Shown one piece after another: positions 41,660 through 49,800 of a DNA stretch of 64,000 nt; the stretch's first letter is position 1, and every line of letters starts with the position of its first letter. The position numbers and the translations under genes were made by a program. The notes under the pieces were generated by a model. It did not search any database and was not told the DNA's origin. It saw only the letters and a list, made by a program, of their open reading frames with translations. The DNA lies in contig NZ_JAYKKJ010000001.1 of assembly GCF_035969385.1 (NCBI RefSeq), forward strand, positions 372,001 through 436,000, in the 5' to 3' direction. The stretch comes from SELP01 sp035969385 (lineage in GTDB: Bacteria > Pseudomonadota > Alphaproteobacteria > Rhodobacterales > Rhodobacteraceae).

Positions 41660-41884
41660 ATGGAAGGCGAACTCGCACACATCGGCGCTGGTCTGGCTGC
41701 AATCGGTTCCGGCGCTGCCGCAATCGGGGTTGGCAACGTTGCTGGCAACTTCCTCGCTGGCGCTCTGCGCAACCCGTCGGCTGCGGCGTCGCAGACCGCC
41801 ACCCTCTTCATCGGTATCGCATTCGCCGAAGCTCTGGGGATCTTCTCGTTCCTCGTCGCGCTTCTGCTGATGTTCGCCGTCTAA
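41660..41884 (+). CDS. atpE: F0F1 ATP synthase subunit c
   Basis: 74 residues forming a helical hairpin: AHIGAGLAAIGSGAAAIGVG, the polar loop RNPSAAAS, and the second helix with the proton-carrying Glu in FAEALGIFSFLVALL. AAGGAG lies 10 nt before the ATG. The Glu and the lack of Na+-ligand residues point to proton coupling. Confidence 0.97.
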   Translation: MEGELAHIGAGLAAIGSGAAAIGVGNVAGNFLAGALRNPSAAASQTATLFIGIAFAEALGIFSFLVALLLMFAV

Positions 41885-41968
41885 GCGATCCGCTGATCCT
41901 TACGCGCGGGGCGGGCGGCCAATATGGTCGCCGCCCCGTTGACTGAACAGGGTTCGACGGAGGCCACG

Positions 41969-42520
41969 ATGGCAACTGAAACTCACGGAGCCGAAACGCT
42001 CAGCACCTGCGTGGATTCCCATGGTTCTGCCATTGGTATGCCGCAGCTGTGCTTCGACTGGTTCCCCAACCAGATTTTCTGGCTTGCGATCACGCTGATC
42101 GTGATCTTCTTCGTGCTGTCCCGCATCGCCCTGCCGCGCATTGGCGCGGTTCTGGCCGAGCGTGCAGGCACGATCACAAATGATATTGCTGCCGCGGAAG
42201 AGCTGAAGCAGAAGGCCGAGGAGGCGGAAGCCGCCTATCACAAGGCCCTTGCCGACGCCCGTGCCGAGGCAAATGCCATCGTCGCCGAAGCCCGTGCCGA
42301 GATTCAGGCCGAGCTTGACGCCGAACTGGCCAAGGCCGATGCCCAGATTGCCGCCAAGGCTGCCGAGGGCGAGAAGGCCATCGCAGAAATCCGCAAGGAT
42401 GCGACCAAGAGCGTGACCCAGGTTGCCCGTGCGGCCGCCGCGGAAATCGTGAACGCGCTGGGTGAAAAGGCCGACACCAAGGCAATCTCCGCCGCGGTCA
42501 CCGAACGGTTGAAGGGGTAA
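41969..42520 (+). CDS. atpX: F0F1 ATP synthase subunit b'
   Basis: 183 residues: one helix (IFWLAITLIVIFFVLSRIAL) then a long Ala/Glu/Lys-rich coiled coil (AEELKQKAEEAEAAYHKAL and on). This is the second b-type stalk protein found in photosynthetic and related alphaproteobacteria (atpX in Rhodobacter). GGAGG precedes the ATG at 41969; the longer frame from 41924 lies in the leader. The N-terminus MATETHGAE equals that of AtpB. Confidence 0.92.
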   Translation: MATETHGAETLSTCVDSHGSAIGMPQLCFDWFPNQIFWLAITLIVIFFVLSRIALPRIGAVLAERAGTITNDIAAAEELKQKAEEAEAAYHKALADARAEANAIVAEARAEIQAELDAELAKADAQIAAKAAEGEKAIAEIRKDATKSVTQVARAAAAEIVNALGEKADTKAISAAVTERLKG

Positions 42521-42525
42521 GGACC

Positions 42526-43086
42526 ATGAAGAAACTCATGACAACTGCCCTTTTGTCGCTCGCTGCGTCGCCGGCGTTCGCCGCCTCGGGCCCGTTCTTC
42601 TCGCTTGGCAACACGAACTTCATCGTGACGCTCGGCTTCCTCGTCTTCATCGGGGTTCTGTTCTACTTCAAGGTTCCGGGCATGATCGGGGGGCTACTTG
42701 ACCGCCGCGCCGAGACCATCAGGTCGGAACTGGACGAAGCCAAGGCGCTGCGCGAAGAAGCTCAAAGCCTGCTCGCCTCTTACGAGCGCAAGCAGAAAGA
42801 GGTTCAGGAACAGGCCGACCGCATCGTCGCGACCGCCAAGGACGAAGCCGCCGCAGCCGCCGAGGCCGCCAAGGCCGAGATCAAGGCATCGGTTGCCCGC
42901 CGTCTGGCCGCCGCCGAGGACCAGATTGCCAGCGCTGAAACCGCCGCTGTCCGCGAAATCCGCGACCGCGCCGTGTCTGTCGCTGTGTCGGTTGCGCGGG
43001 ATGTTCTGGCCGGCCAGATGACCGCGACGCAGGGCAACAAGCTGATCGACGAGGCTATTGCCACGGTCGAAGCCAAGCTGCACTAA
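42526..43086 (+). CDS. atpF: F0F1 ATP synthase subunit b
   Basis: 186 residues. A signal-like N-terminus (MKKLMTTALLSLAASPAFA) precedes the membrane helix FIVTLGFLVFIGVLFYF and the coiled-coil stalk (RSELDEAKALREEAQSLLAS). With b' it forms the peripheral stalk. The N-terminal signal-like segment is common in this lineage. It lies 5 bp after atpX and ends 28 nt before a strong terminator. Confidence 0.94.
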   Translation: MKKLMTTALLSLAASPAFAASGPFFSLGNTNFIVTLGFLVFIGVLFYFKVPGMIGGLLDRRAETIRSELDEAKALREEAQSLLASYERKQKEVQEQADRIVATAKDEAAAAAEAAKAEIKASVARRLAAAEDQIASAETAAVREIRDRAVSVAVSVARDVLAGQMTATQGNKLIDEAIATVEAKLH

Positions 43087-43109
43087 TCGCAAGACGCGGT
43101 TCGTGAAGA

Positions 43110-44054
43110 TCAGGGGCCCGGCGCGACAAAGCGTCGGGCCTTTTCCTTTGAGGCGGCCTTTGCCCGATACATATCCTGATCCGCCCGATGGATGGCTTGT
43201 TCGATACTGTCGCCCTCTCCCAGCCAGACCGCAAATCCCACCGAGGCGGCAAGGGTCGAGCCACCATCATGACCGTTGAGCAGGGTGCCAAGGTTTTCCC
43301 GGAACCGGTTCGCGGTATCGACAGGCAGTGCCGCAGACATGCGAACGGCAAATTCGTCCCCGCCGAACCGCCCGACCCGGTCCTGTGGCCGCGCAAGGTC
43401 CACCAGCGCGGTGGCAAGGCGACGAATGGCATCATCACCGGCAAGGTGGCCATCGCGGTCGTTGATCTGCTTGAGGCCGTCCATATCGACCATCGCGAGG
43501 CTAAACCCCTGACCCATCGCGATGTCCCGTTCAAGCGCATCGACAAAGGCCTCTCGGGACAGGACGCCCGTCATTGGATCATGCTGAAGCCGGGATGCGA
43601 GCGTCGAATATTCCTCGACCATTGCCGAAAGGTCGCGGCGTAGTTCATTGTTCCTTTTCCGGGCCTGTTCCGTGCGTTGGTGGATCAGGCCACGAAACCG
43701 CGCTTCACCGGACAGGCGCAGCCCTATCAGGCGCTGAATGGCAAAAGCGGCGCCGATCCGCCAGCCTGTCGCCTCGACTGTCGTGCCCGGACGAAGCGCG
43801 AGGGCCAGCGCATGTGGCGCGGTGCTGGCAAAGCAGGGGGCGATCAATTGGGCGATGTCGTCGGGCGCGTCGGTGAGATCGGCCAGATGGACCCCGATGC
43901 ACAGTCCGAAGTCTCGGCGCGCCGCGCAGTTGGCCGCCCGAACGACAAGATCGCCGTCCAGAATGGCGCAGGCCTCTGCGCTGAAGCGAACCATCTGATT
44001 GAGCACGCCAAGGTCTGAACCGTGCCTAGTCTGCATAGTAGGTTTGACCGCCAT
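43110..44054 (-). CDS. GGDEF-domain protein (putative diguanylate cyclase)
   Basis: 314 residues. Residues 15-100 look like a PAS-type sensor (NQMVRFSAEACAILDGDLVV). A short coiled coil (RTEQARKRNNELRRDL) leads to the GGDEF domain from about 155: DPMTGVLSREAFVDAL, MVDMDGLKQINDRDGHLAGD, and the active site RFGGDEFAV. An RxxD inhibitory site is not evident. It likely makes cyclic di-GMP. It overlaps the upstream MetOD1-like gene by 29 bp; its 3' end carries the terminator of the opposite atp operon. Confidence 0.87.
   Translation of the reverse strand: MAVKPTMQTRHGSDLGVLNQMVRFSAEACAILDGDLVVRAANCAARRDFGLCIGVHLADLTDAPDDIAQLIAPCFASTAPHALALALRPGTTVEATGWRIGAAFAIQRLIGLRLSGEARFRGLIHQRTEQARKRNNELRRDLSAMVEEYSTLASRLQHDPMTGVLSREAFVDALERDIAMGQGFSLAMVDMDGLKQINDRDGHLAGDDAIRRLATALVDLARPQDRVGRFGGDEFAVRMSAALPVDTANRFRENLGTLLNGHDGGSTLAASVGFAVWLGEGDSIEQAIHRADQDMYRAKAASKEKARRFVAPGP
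43115..43144 (+). terminator. Intrinsic terminator of the F0 operon
   Basis: GGCCCGGCGC (43115-43124), loop GACAAA, GCGTCGGGCC (43131-43140), then TTTTCCTTT. The 10-bp stem has one G-U pair. It lies 28 nt after the atpF stop and, notably, entirely inside the last codons of the convergent GGDEF gene. Confidence 0.85.
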
Positions 44055-44586
44055 CCCCGATCGCCTCTGCGTCAGATCCGATGTCGATGATCACCCGGCA
44101 TCCGCCATGCCCCCGCGCGATTGTTTTTGCCGCCGTTACGTGTGCGGACCCCATACGGTTAGCCGCGAAATGCCCGAAGACATTCATTGTCATCATGCAC
44201 AGCGGGGTCTTTCCCACGACCATGCGGCCAAAAGGGCAGCGGTCATTGACCAGGACGATACGGGTGTCGGTGATGCTTTCGACACTGAAATTGCCGCCGA
44301 TGCGCCGTTTGAAATCGACAAGCTCCTTGGCCAGGCGATGAAGGTCCTGACAATTCTGCCCCGGCCCAAGGGCCGCGTCGTAGGATTGCCCCACCTTGCG
44401 CGCGATTTGGGTGCCAATGGTCCCGACAAAGCCCTCGGACAGGTCGGTCCCCACCACATCCTGCAACAGGTCGGTCAAATGGGCGAGAATATCACGAAAG
44501 AACCCCTCAGGATTGACCTGCAGAAAGCGCGCTTCTTCCTCGGTCAACTCCGGACTCGGAGACTTACTATGAACAGGCTGCACCAT
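44026..44586 (-). CDS. MetOD1-like (methanogen output domain 1) sensory protein
   Basis: 186 residues. The conserved core reads RCPFGRMVVGKTPLCMMTMN followed by VFGHFAANRM and ends with GGCRVIIDIG, resembling the MetOD1/V4R-like output domain with paired Cys residues. The biochemical role is unknown; linkage to a GGDEF gene suggests signalling. The ATG at 44586 is preferred since AGGGAG lies 6 nt upstream; the ATG at 44628 falls inside an inverted repeat and lacks a ribosome-binding site. Confidence 0.65.
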   Translation of the reverse strand: MVQPVHSKSPSPELTEEEARFLQVNPEGFFRDILAHLTDLLQDVVGTDLSEGFVGTIGTQIARKVGQSYDAALGPGQNCQDLHRLAKELVDFKRRIGGNFSVESITDTRIVLVNDRCPFGRMVVGKTPLCMMTMNVFGHFAANRMGSAHVTAAKTIARGHGGCRVIIDIGSDAEAIGDGGQTYYAD

Positions 44587-44614
44587 AAGAGACTCCCTGC
44601 GCTCAGGGTGCCCG

Positions 44615-44637
44615 GAAAAGGTTAACAATACCTTTTC
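44615..44637. promoter_or_regulatory. Perfect 8-bp inverted repeat upstream of the MetOD1-like gene
   Basis: GAAAAGGT (44615-44622), 7-nt spacer, ACCTTTTC (44630-44637), 29 nt upstream of the chosen MetOD1-like start. The AT-rich composition and symmetry suit an operator. It lies 15 nt downstream of the FCD regulator's stop codon, so a weak terminator role for that gene is also possible. Confidence 0.5.
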
Positions 44638-44651
44638 ACTGCGGGTGGATG

Positions 44652-45422
44652 TCAGGGCCGGTCAAGCTCGTGCTGATACCGCTTCTGGGCCAGTGCCTCG
44701 TTCCGGTCCGCGGTTTTCTGGTCTGACAGGGCCTGTTCGACGAAATTCATATGGGCCTCGGCAGCGGCTCGCGCGGCCTCTGGGTCGCGCGCCTGAATGG
44801 CGACGTTGATCGCCCGGTGTTGGTCGAGAAGGCTGTCGCGCGTCATTCGCTGCTTGAACATGACTTGACGGTTATAGAAGACACCTTCGCGCAGAAGCTG
44901 GAACATGGATCGCATCATATGCAGCATGATGACGTTGTGGCTGGCCTCGATGATCGCAAGGTGAAAATCCGCGTCCAGCGCGGCCTCTTCCGACGGGTTC
45001 CGTTTCTTGTGGGCGGCTTCCATCTTCTGAAAAATGGTGTCGATCACCTTCAGATCGGTGTCGGACCCAAGCCGCGCGGCCCGGGCGGCGGCCATGCCTT
45101 CCAGATCACGCCGGAAGGAAATGTAGTCGAACACGGCCTCGTCATGGCTGGAGAAGAGTTTGACCAGCGCGTCCGAAAAGGCGGACCCCAGCACATCGGC
45201 GACGAAGACCCCCGCACTGGCGCGGCTGACCAGCAGCCCCCGGTCCTGAAGGTCCGAAAGGGCTTCGCGTAGCGACGGGCGCGAGACGCCCATCTTGTCG
45301 GCAAGATCCCGTTCAGAGGGAAGCCGCTCGCCGGGCCGCAGGATGCCGCGCAGGATCAGCGCTTCGATCTGGCGCACGACGCCGTGGGACAGTTTTTCCT
45401 GGCGGATCTTTTCAAATGGCAT
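44652..45422 (-). CDS. FadR/PdhR-subfamily GntR transcriptional regulator (FCD domain)
   Basis: 256 residues. GntR winged helix: ILRPGERLPSERDLADKMGV then SRPSLREALSDLQDRGLL; the FCD effector domain has FRRDLEGMAAARAARL, LDADFHLAIIEASHN and the metal-binding His pattern DQHRAINVAI. Members respond to carboxylates such as pyruvate, lactate or glycolate. A perfect TTGGTAA inverted repeat lies 15 nt upstream of its start, so autoregulation is likely. The controlled genes are not obvious in this window. Confidence 0.9.
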   Translation of the reverse strand: MPFEKIRQEKLSHGVVRQIEALILRGILRPGERLPSERDLADKMGVSRPSLREALSDLQDRGLLVSRASAGVFVADVLGSAFSDALVKLFSSHDEAVFDYISFRRDLEGMAAARAARLGSDTDLKVIDTIFQKMEAAHKKRNPSEEAALDADFHLAIIEASHNVIMLHMMRSMFQLLREGVFYNRQVMFKQRMTRDSLLDQHRAINVAIQARDPEAARAAAEAHMNFVEQALSDQKTADRNEALAQKRYQHELDRP

Positions 45423-45436
45423 GGCGGGGCCCTTCT

Positions 45437-45459
45437 ATTGGTAAAAATATATTACCAAT
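45437..45459. promoter_or_regulatory. Palindromic GntR/FCD operator
   Basis: ATTGGTAA (45437-45444), spacer AAATATA, TTACCAAT (45452-45459): a perfect 8-bp inverted repeat 15 nt upstream of the FCD regulator gene. The TTGGT...ACCAA core fits the TNGTnnnACNA logic of FadR/PdhR-type operators, with wider spacing. The AT-rich centre could also be its -10 region. Confidence 0.7.
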
Positions 45460-45482
45460 TTGGCCTCCGCTCAACCCCAAGC

Positions 45483-45508
45483 AAAACCCCGGCCCAAACG
45501 GACCGGGG
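45483..45508 (-). terminator. Intrinsic terminator of the OmpA lipoprotein gene
   Basis: On the minus strand CCCCGGTCC (45508-45500), loop GTTT, GGGCCGGGG (45495-45487), then TTTT. The 9-bp stem has one mismatch/wobble. It lies 22 nt past the OmpA gene stop. Confidence 0.75.
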
Positions 45509-45529
45509 CCATGCCGAAACCGGACAGGA

Positions 45530-46189
45530 TCAGTTGTTAGGCGTAATCACGATCTCGACCCGGCGGTTCTGCTGACGCCCTTCGGGGGTCAGGTTGGTGG
45601 CGATGGGCTGGTCTTCGCCCCGGCCGATCGACCGGATCCGCGACGGGGCGACGCCCGCGTTGATCAGGACCGAAGACACCGCCTGCGCCCGGCGCTGGCT
45701 GAGGTTCAGGTTGTAAGAGGCTTCGCCCACGTTGTCCGTATGGCCGATTACGTTGACCGTCGTGTTCGGATAGGAGTTGAGGCTTTGCGCCAGAGTATAA
45801 AGATCGGTCTGCAGCGCGCCGGTCAGGGCGGCACTGTCGGTTGCAAACAGGATGTCCTGCGGCAGGGTCACGATCAGTTGGTTGCCGGTGTTGACGATGC
45901 GGGCGTTGTTGCCCATCTGCGCGCGCAGTTCAGCCTCTTGCTGATCCAGTTGGGCACCGCCGATGGCGCCGATGCCACCGCCGATAATGGCCCCAACGAC
46001 CGCGCCGCGGCGGCGTTCTTCGGTGTTGTCCCCTGCGGCGGCCCCGATCAGGGCGCCGATGGCAGCTCCGGCGGCAGCGCCCTGCTGGGTATTGCGGTTG
46101 GGGTTGTTCGGGTCGGTCATTTCCGTGCAGGCGGTCGCGGTCAGGAGTGCGGCACCGGCCAGACCAAGGGAAAGCTTCGAAATCGTCAT
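45530..46189 (-). CDS. OmpA-family outer-membrane lipoprotein (YiaD-like)
   Basis: 219 residues. Lipoprotein signal MTISKLSLGLAGAALLTATAC with Cys 21. A glycine-zipper helix follows (GAAAGAAIGALIGAAAG). The OmpA C-terminal peptidoglycan-binding domain spans about 100-217: LPQDILFATDSAALTG, VIGHTDNVGEASYN and LSQRRAQAVSSVLINAGV, with the diaminopimelate-binding Asp and Arg present. It tethers the outer membrane to peptidoglycan. The ATG at 46189 starts the signal peptide. Confidence 0.92.
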   Translation of the reverse strand: MTISKLSLGLAGAALLTATACTEMTDPNNPNRNTQQGAAAGAAIGALIGAAAGDNTEERRRGAVVGAIIGGGIGAIGGAQLDQQEAELRAQMGNNARIVNTGNQLIVTLPQDILFATDSAALTGALQTDLYTLAQSLNSYPNTTVNVIGHTDNVGEASYNLNLSQRRAQAVSSVLINAGVAPSRIRSIGRGEDQPIATNLTPEGRQQNRRVEIVITPNN

Positions 46190-46328
46190 TCTTTCTATCC
46201 AGTTCTGTTGTGGCCGGGACGCGGGCAAACACGCCCCGAGCGATCAGGAACAGGATATGGCGGATCGTTTGCTGATATCCAATATCAGGCGGCGACCTGC
46301 CCGAAATGCGCCGATTTCCGCCATTCGT

Positions 46329-47165
46329 TTAGGCCGCGCCGGTGCGGGCGCTTTCCCAGGCAAGGATGGCGCGCTTGACCGGCAACCCCCAGTGATAGCC
46401 GCCCAAGGCCCCCGATTTCCGAAGCGCCCGGTGGCAGGGAATCAGGAAGCTGACCGGGTTGCGCCCCACCGCCGTGCCGACGGCCCGGACCGCGCGCGGT
46501 TTGCCGATCGCGCCGGCAATCTCGGAATAGGTGGTCACATGGCCCGTTGGCACCTGCAACAGCGCCTCCCACACCTTTAGTTGGAACGGCGCGCCGATCA
46601 TGTGCAGATGCGCCTCTCCCTTCTGGGCAAAGGAGGCATCGACCCAGTTCCTGAGTGGCGCCGGGTCTTCGACGAAGGTGGCCTCGGGCCAGCGGTTGCA
46701 AAGGTCGTCTATCCCTTCCTCCAGCGTGCATTCGGACAGGAACCCCAGCCCGCACAGCCCCTTGTCGGTGCCCATCGCAAGGGCCGGGCCAAAGGGCGTG
46801 TCGAATACCCCGTGCCGGATTGTCAGCCCGCCGCCCGCCTGCGCATAGGCGCCGGGGGTCATCGCCTCCCACCGGATAAACAGGTCGTGCAGACGGCCTG
46901 ACCCGGACAGGCCCACCGCATCGGCCACGTCAAGGGTGGTGAACCGGTCGCGCAACAGCGCCTTGGCCTGCCCAAGGGCAAGGTATTGTTGATAACGCTT
47001 GGGCGACACACCGACCCACTGGGAAAACAGTCGCTGGAAATGCGCGGGCGACATGCTCATCTCGGCCGCGAGCGCGTCGAGCGACAGGGGCCCATCGGGC
47101 TGCGCGTCGATCAGGTCGATCGCACGGCGCATGACACCGAAGTGATATGATTGATCCGTATCCAT
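46329..47165 (-). CDS. AraC-type helix-turn-helix fused to O6-methylguanine-DNA methyltransferase (Ada-like)
   Basis: 278 residues. Residues 1-110 are an AraC DNA-binding domain (SMSPAHFQRLFSQWVGVSPK, TTLDVADAVGLSGSGRLHDL). Residues 115-275 are the alkyltransferase with the acceptor Cys in FLIPCHRAL and the helix QVPTGHVTTYSEIAGAIG. The Ada N-terminal domain, whose Cys accepts methyl groups from phosphotriesters, is missing, so the usual Ada switch cannot operate as in E. coli. It repairs O6-methylguanine and may regulate. It is divergent from the desaturase gene. Confidence 0.9.
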   Translation of the reverse strand: MDTDQSYHFGVMRRAIDLIDAQPDGPLSLDALAAEMSMSPAHFQRLFSQWVGVSPKRYQQYLALGQAKALLRDRFTTLDVADAVGLSGSGRLHDLFIRWEAMTPGAYAQAGGGLTIRHGVFDTPFGPALAMGTDKGLCGLGFLSECTLEEGIDDLCNRWPEATFVEDPAPLRNWVDASFAQKGEAHLHMIGAPFQLKVWEALLQVPTGHVTTYSEIAGAIGKPRAVRAVGTAVGRNPVSFLIPCHRALRKSGALGGYHWGLPVKRAILAWESARTGAA

Positions 47166-47250
47166 GCGCGAACCATAGGGCCGGCGCGGGGCCCGCGCGA
47201 CCCGGATTTTGCGGTTTGACAAGGGTCGGGCAAAAAGGGTTCGGTTCGGC

Positions 47251-48138
47251 ATGGACCACAAGGATTTCCTTTCCCGCCTACCACCCGCGGAGCTGAATCG
47301 TTTGAACCGGCGCAGCGGGCGTGCCGGGTTGTGGCATCTGGCCGGTCATTTGGGGCTATTGGTGGTCGGGGCGTTCTGGATCGGGCAGGGCCTGCCGCTG
47401 TGGCAAATCATACTTCCCGTCCACGGTGTGATCCTTGTCTTCCTGTTCACGCTGGAACACGAAACGACCCATCGCACCCCGTTTGCCCAGGACTGGCAAA
47501 GCGATTGGGTGGGGCGAGCCTGTGGTGTGCTGTTACTTCTGCCGTTCGAATGGTTTCGGTATTTCCACCTTGCCCACCACCGACATACGAACGTTGAAGG
47601 GAAGGACCCGGAATTGGACGGGTATCGCGGTCATCTGGACCAATGGCGGCCGTTCCTGTGGCATGTCACGGGCCTGCCCTATTGGTGGGGCATGGCCAGG
47701 GTTCTGGTGCGGAATGTGGCGGGCCGACCGATCGGGGACTACCTGCCGCCACGGGCACATGGCCGGATCATCCGCGAGGCGCGGGTGATGCTGGTGGTCT
47801 ACATCGCCGCGCTTGCCAGCCTTTCGGTCAGCCCGCTGCTGTTCTGGATCTGGCTGTTCCCCGCGTTCCTTGGGCAACCGGCGCTGCGCCTCTACCTGAT
47901 GGCGGAACACGGGCGCTGCCCCAAAGTGGCGGACATGTTCGACAATACACGCACCACCTATACCAACCGCGTGTTGCGGTTCCTTGCCTGGAACATGCCC
48001 TATCACACCGAACACCACGTCCTGCCGTCGGTCCCGTTCCACAACCTGCCCGCGGTGAACCGGATGATGAAGGACCACCTGCAGCATGAAAGCCCGGGGT
48101 ACGCTGCCTTTACCCGCGAAACCCTTCGACAGCTTTAG
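47251..48138 (+). CDS. Membrane fatty acid desaturase family protein
   Basis: 295 residues with four or so helices and the three His boxes of diiron desaturases/hydroxylases: EHETTHRT, HLAHHRHTN and HTEHHVLPSVPFHNLP. Substrate cannot be read; membrane-lipid acyl chains or carotenoids are both possible. The ATG at 47251 begins MDHKDFLSRLP. The 85-bp divergent gap to the AraC-alkyltransferase gene shows no strong operator. Confidence 0.87.
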   Translation: MDHKDFLSRLPPAELNRLNRRSGRAGLWHLAGHLGLLVVGAFWIGQGLPLWQIILPVHGVILVFLFTLEHETTHRTPFAQDWQSDWVGRACGVLLLLPFEWFRYFHLAHHRHTNVEGKDPELDGYRGHLDQWRPFLWHVTGLPYWWGMARVLVRNVAGRPIGDYLPPRAHGRIIREARVMLVVYIAALASLSVSPLLFWIWLFPAFLGQPALRLYLMAEHGRCPKVADMFDNTRTTYTNRVLRFLAWNMPYHTEHHVLPSVPFHNLPAVNRMMKDHLQHESPGYAAFTRETLRQL

Positions 48139-48178
48139 CATGGGTTGCCCAAGAGGGTGGAGTTGGGGATAAGGCGGC

Positions 48179-48823
48179 ATGGCCAAGCAGCTTGATTATC
48201 ACACGATCCGCGAGATCTTTGCGCGTTTCCATGCCGCCGAACCCGAACCCAAGGGCGAGCTGGAGCATGTGAACGCCTATACGCTGGTGGTGGCCGTTGC
48301 CCTGTCGGCGCAGGCGACCGATGCCGGGGTGAACAAGGCCACCCGCGCCCTGTTCAAGATCGCCGATACCCCGCAAAAGATGCTGGACCTAGGCGAAGAA
48401 GGGTTAACCGAACACATCAAGACCATCGGCCTGTTCCGGCAGAAGGCGAAGAATGTCATCAAGCTGAGCCGGATCCTGGTCGAGGATTATGACGGCGAGG
48501 TGCCCAACAGCCGCGCTGCCCTGCAATCGCTGCCCGGTGTCGGGCGCAAAACCGCGAATGTGGTCCTGAACATGTGGTGGCATCAGCCGACGCAGGCCGT
48601 GGATACGCATATTTTCCGGGTCGGCAACCGGACCGGCATCGCGCCGGGCAAGGATGTCGATGCCGTGGAACGCGCGATCGAGGACAACATCCCCGCCGAC
48701 TACCAGCAGCATGCCCACCACTGGCTGATCCTGCACGGGCGCTATACCTGTGTCGCCCGGAAACCCAAATGCGCGGCCTGCCTGATCCGCGATCTCTGTA
48801 AATTCGAGGACAAGAACCTATGA
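48179..48823 (+). CDS. nth: Endonuclease III
   Basis: 214 residues. The helix-hairpin-helix LPGVGRKTANVVLNMWW carries the catalytic Lys of bifunctional glycosylases nearby; the catalytic Asp is in AVDTHIFRVGNR. The C-terminal 4Fe-4S cluster is C-x6-C-x2-C-x5-C (CVARKPKCAACLIRDLC). It removes oxidised pyrimidines and nicks abasic sites. The stop overlaps the kinase gene by 4 bp. Confidence 0.97.
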   Translation: MAKQLDYHTIREIFARFHAAEPEPKGELEHVNAYTLVVAVALSAQATDAGVNKATRALFKIADTPQKMLDLGEEGLTEHIKTIGLFRQKAKNVIKLSRILVEDYDGEVPNSRAALQSLPGVGRKTANVVLNMWWHQPTQAVDTHIFRVGNRTGIAPGKDVDAVERAIEDNIPADYQQHAHHWLILHGRYTCVARKPKCAACLIRDLCKFEDKNL

Positions 48824-49800
48824 GCTTTAACGTCATCGGGATCGGCAATGCGATTGTCGACGTGATCAGCCATGCCAATGACATGTTCCTTGACCAGATG
48901 GGGATCGAGAAGGGGATCATGCAACTGGTGGACCGCGAGCGGGCCGAACTGCTTTATGCCGCGATGCGGGACCGCGTGGAAACACCGGGCGGGTCGGTCG
49001 GCAACACGATTGCCGGGATCGGTGCGCTGGGCCTGAAGACCGCCTTTATCGGCAAGGTGCGCAACGACGCGCTGGGGCGGTTCTATGCCGCGTCGCTGGA
49101 AGAGGCGGGAACCGCCTTTCCGAACCCGCCCAAGGATGTGCCCCTGCCGACCTCGCGGTCGATGATCTTTGTGTCGCCCGATGGGGAACGGTCGATGAAT
49201 ACCTATCTTGGCGCAGGCGCGGATATTTCCTCGGCCGATGTGCCGGATGTGTTTGACGGGGCGGATATTCTGTTCCTCGAAGGCTATCTGTTCGACAAGG
49301 ACGAAGGCAAAACCGCCTTTGCAGAGGCCGCGGCCAAGATGAAGGCCGCCGGGGGCCGTGCCGCGATCACGATTTCCGATCCCTTTTGCGCCGAACGGCA
49401 CCGTGACGATTTCCAGCGGTTGATCGCGGGGGATGTGGATATTGCAATCGGCAATGCGCTGGAATGGATGACGCTTTACCAAACTGACACGCTGGAAGAC
49501 GCCTTGGCGCAGGCCTCGGCCGCCTGTGACATCGTTGCCTGCACCCGATCCGGCGAAAGTGTCTGGGTCCTTCAGGGCGGTCAGCGGTTCGAGGCGCCGG
49601 TGACCCCGGTGACCCCTGTGGATGCCACCGGTGCGGGGGACCAGTTCGCCGCCGGGTTCCTGTATGGCGTGGCAACCGGCCGCGATATGGAAACGGCGGC
49701 CCGGATGGGCGTGATCTGTGCGGCCGAGGTGATCGGACATATCGGCCCGCGTCCCAAGGCGAACATCAGGGCACTGTTTGCAGAACAGGGACTGCTTTGA
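48820..49800 (+). CDS. PfkB-family kinase, adenosine kinase type
   Basis: 326 residues. PfkB signatures: GIGNAIVDVISHAND, GGSVGNTIAGIGALGLKTAF, and the catalytic DATGAGDQFAAGFLYG with the general-base Asp. The family in alphaproteobacteria is usually named adenosine kinase and is linked to nth as here; ribokinase-like substrates are possible. It overlaps nth (ATGA) and, at its 3' end, the convergent gene by 35 bp. Confidence 0.87.
   Translation: MSFNVIGIGNAIVDVISHANDMFLDQMGIEKGIMQLVDRERAELLYAAMRDRVETPGGSVGNTIAGIGALGLKTAFIGKVRNDALGRFYAASLEEAGTAFPNPPKDVPLPTSRSMIFVSPDGERSMNTYLGAGADISSADVPDVFDGADILFLEGYLFDKDEGKTAFAEAAAKMKAAGGRAAITISDPFCAERHRDDFQRLIAGDVDIAIGNALEWMTLYQTDTLEDALAQASAACDIVACTRSGESVWVLQGGQRFEAPVTPVTPVDATGAGDQFAAGFLYGVATGRDMETAARMGVICAAEVIGHIGPRPKANIRALFAEQGLL

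Noticed and set aside
44586..44628. Longer start of the MetOD1-like gene at 44628
   Set aside because: That ATG falls inside the AAAAGGT inverted repeat and has no ribosome-binding site, whereas 44586 has AGGGAG in place.
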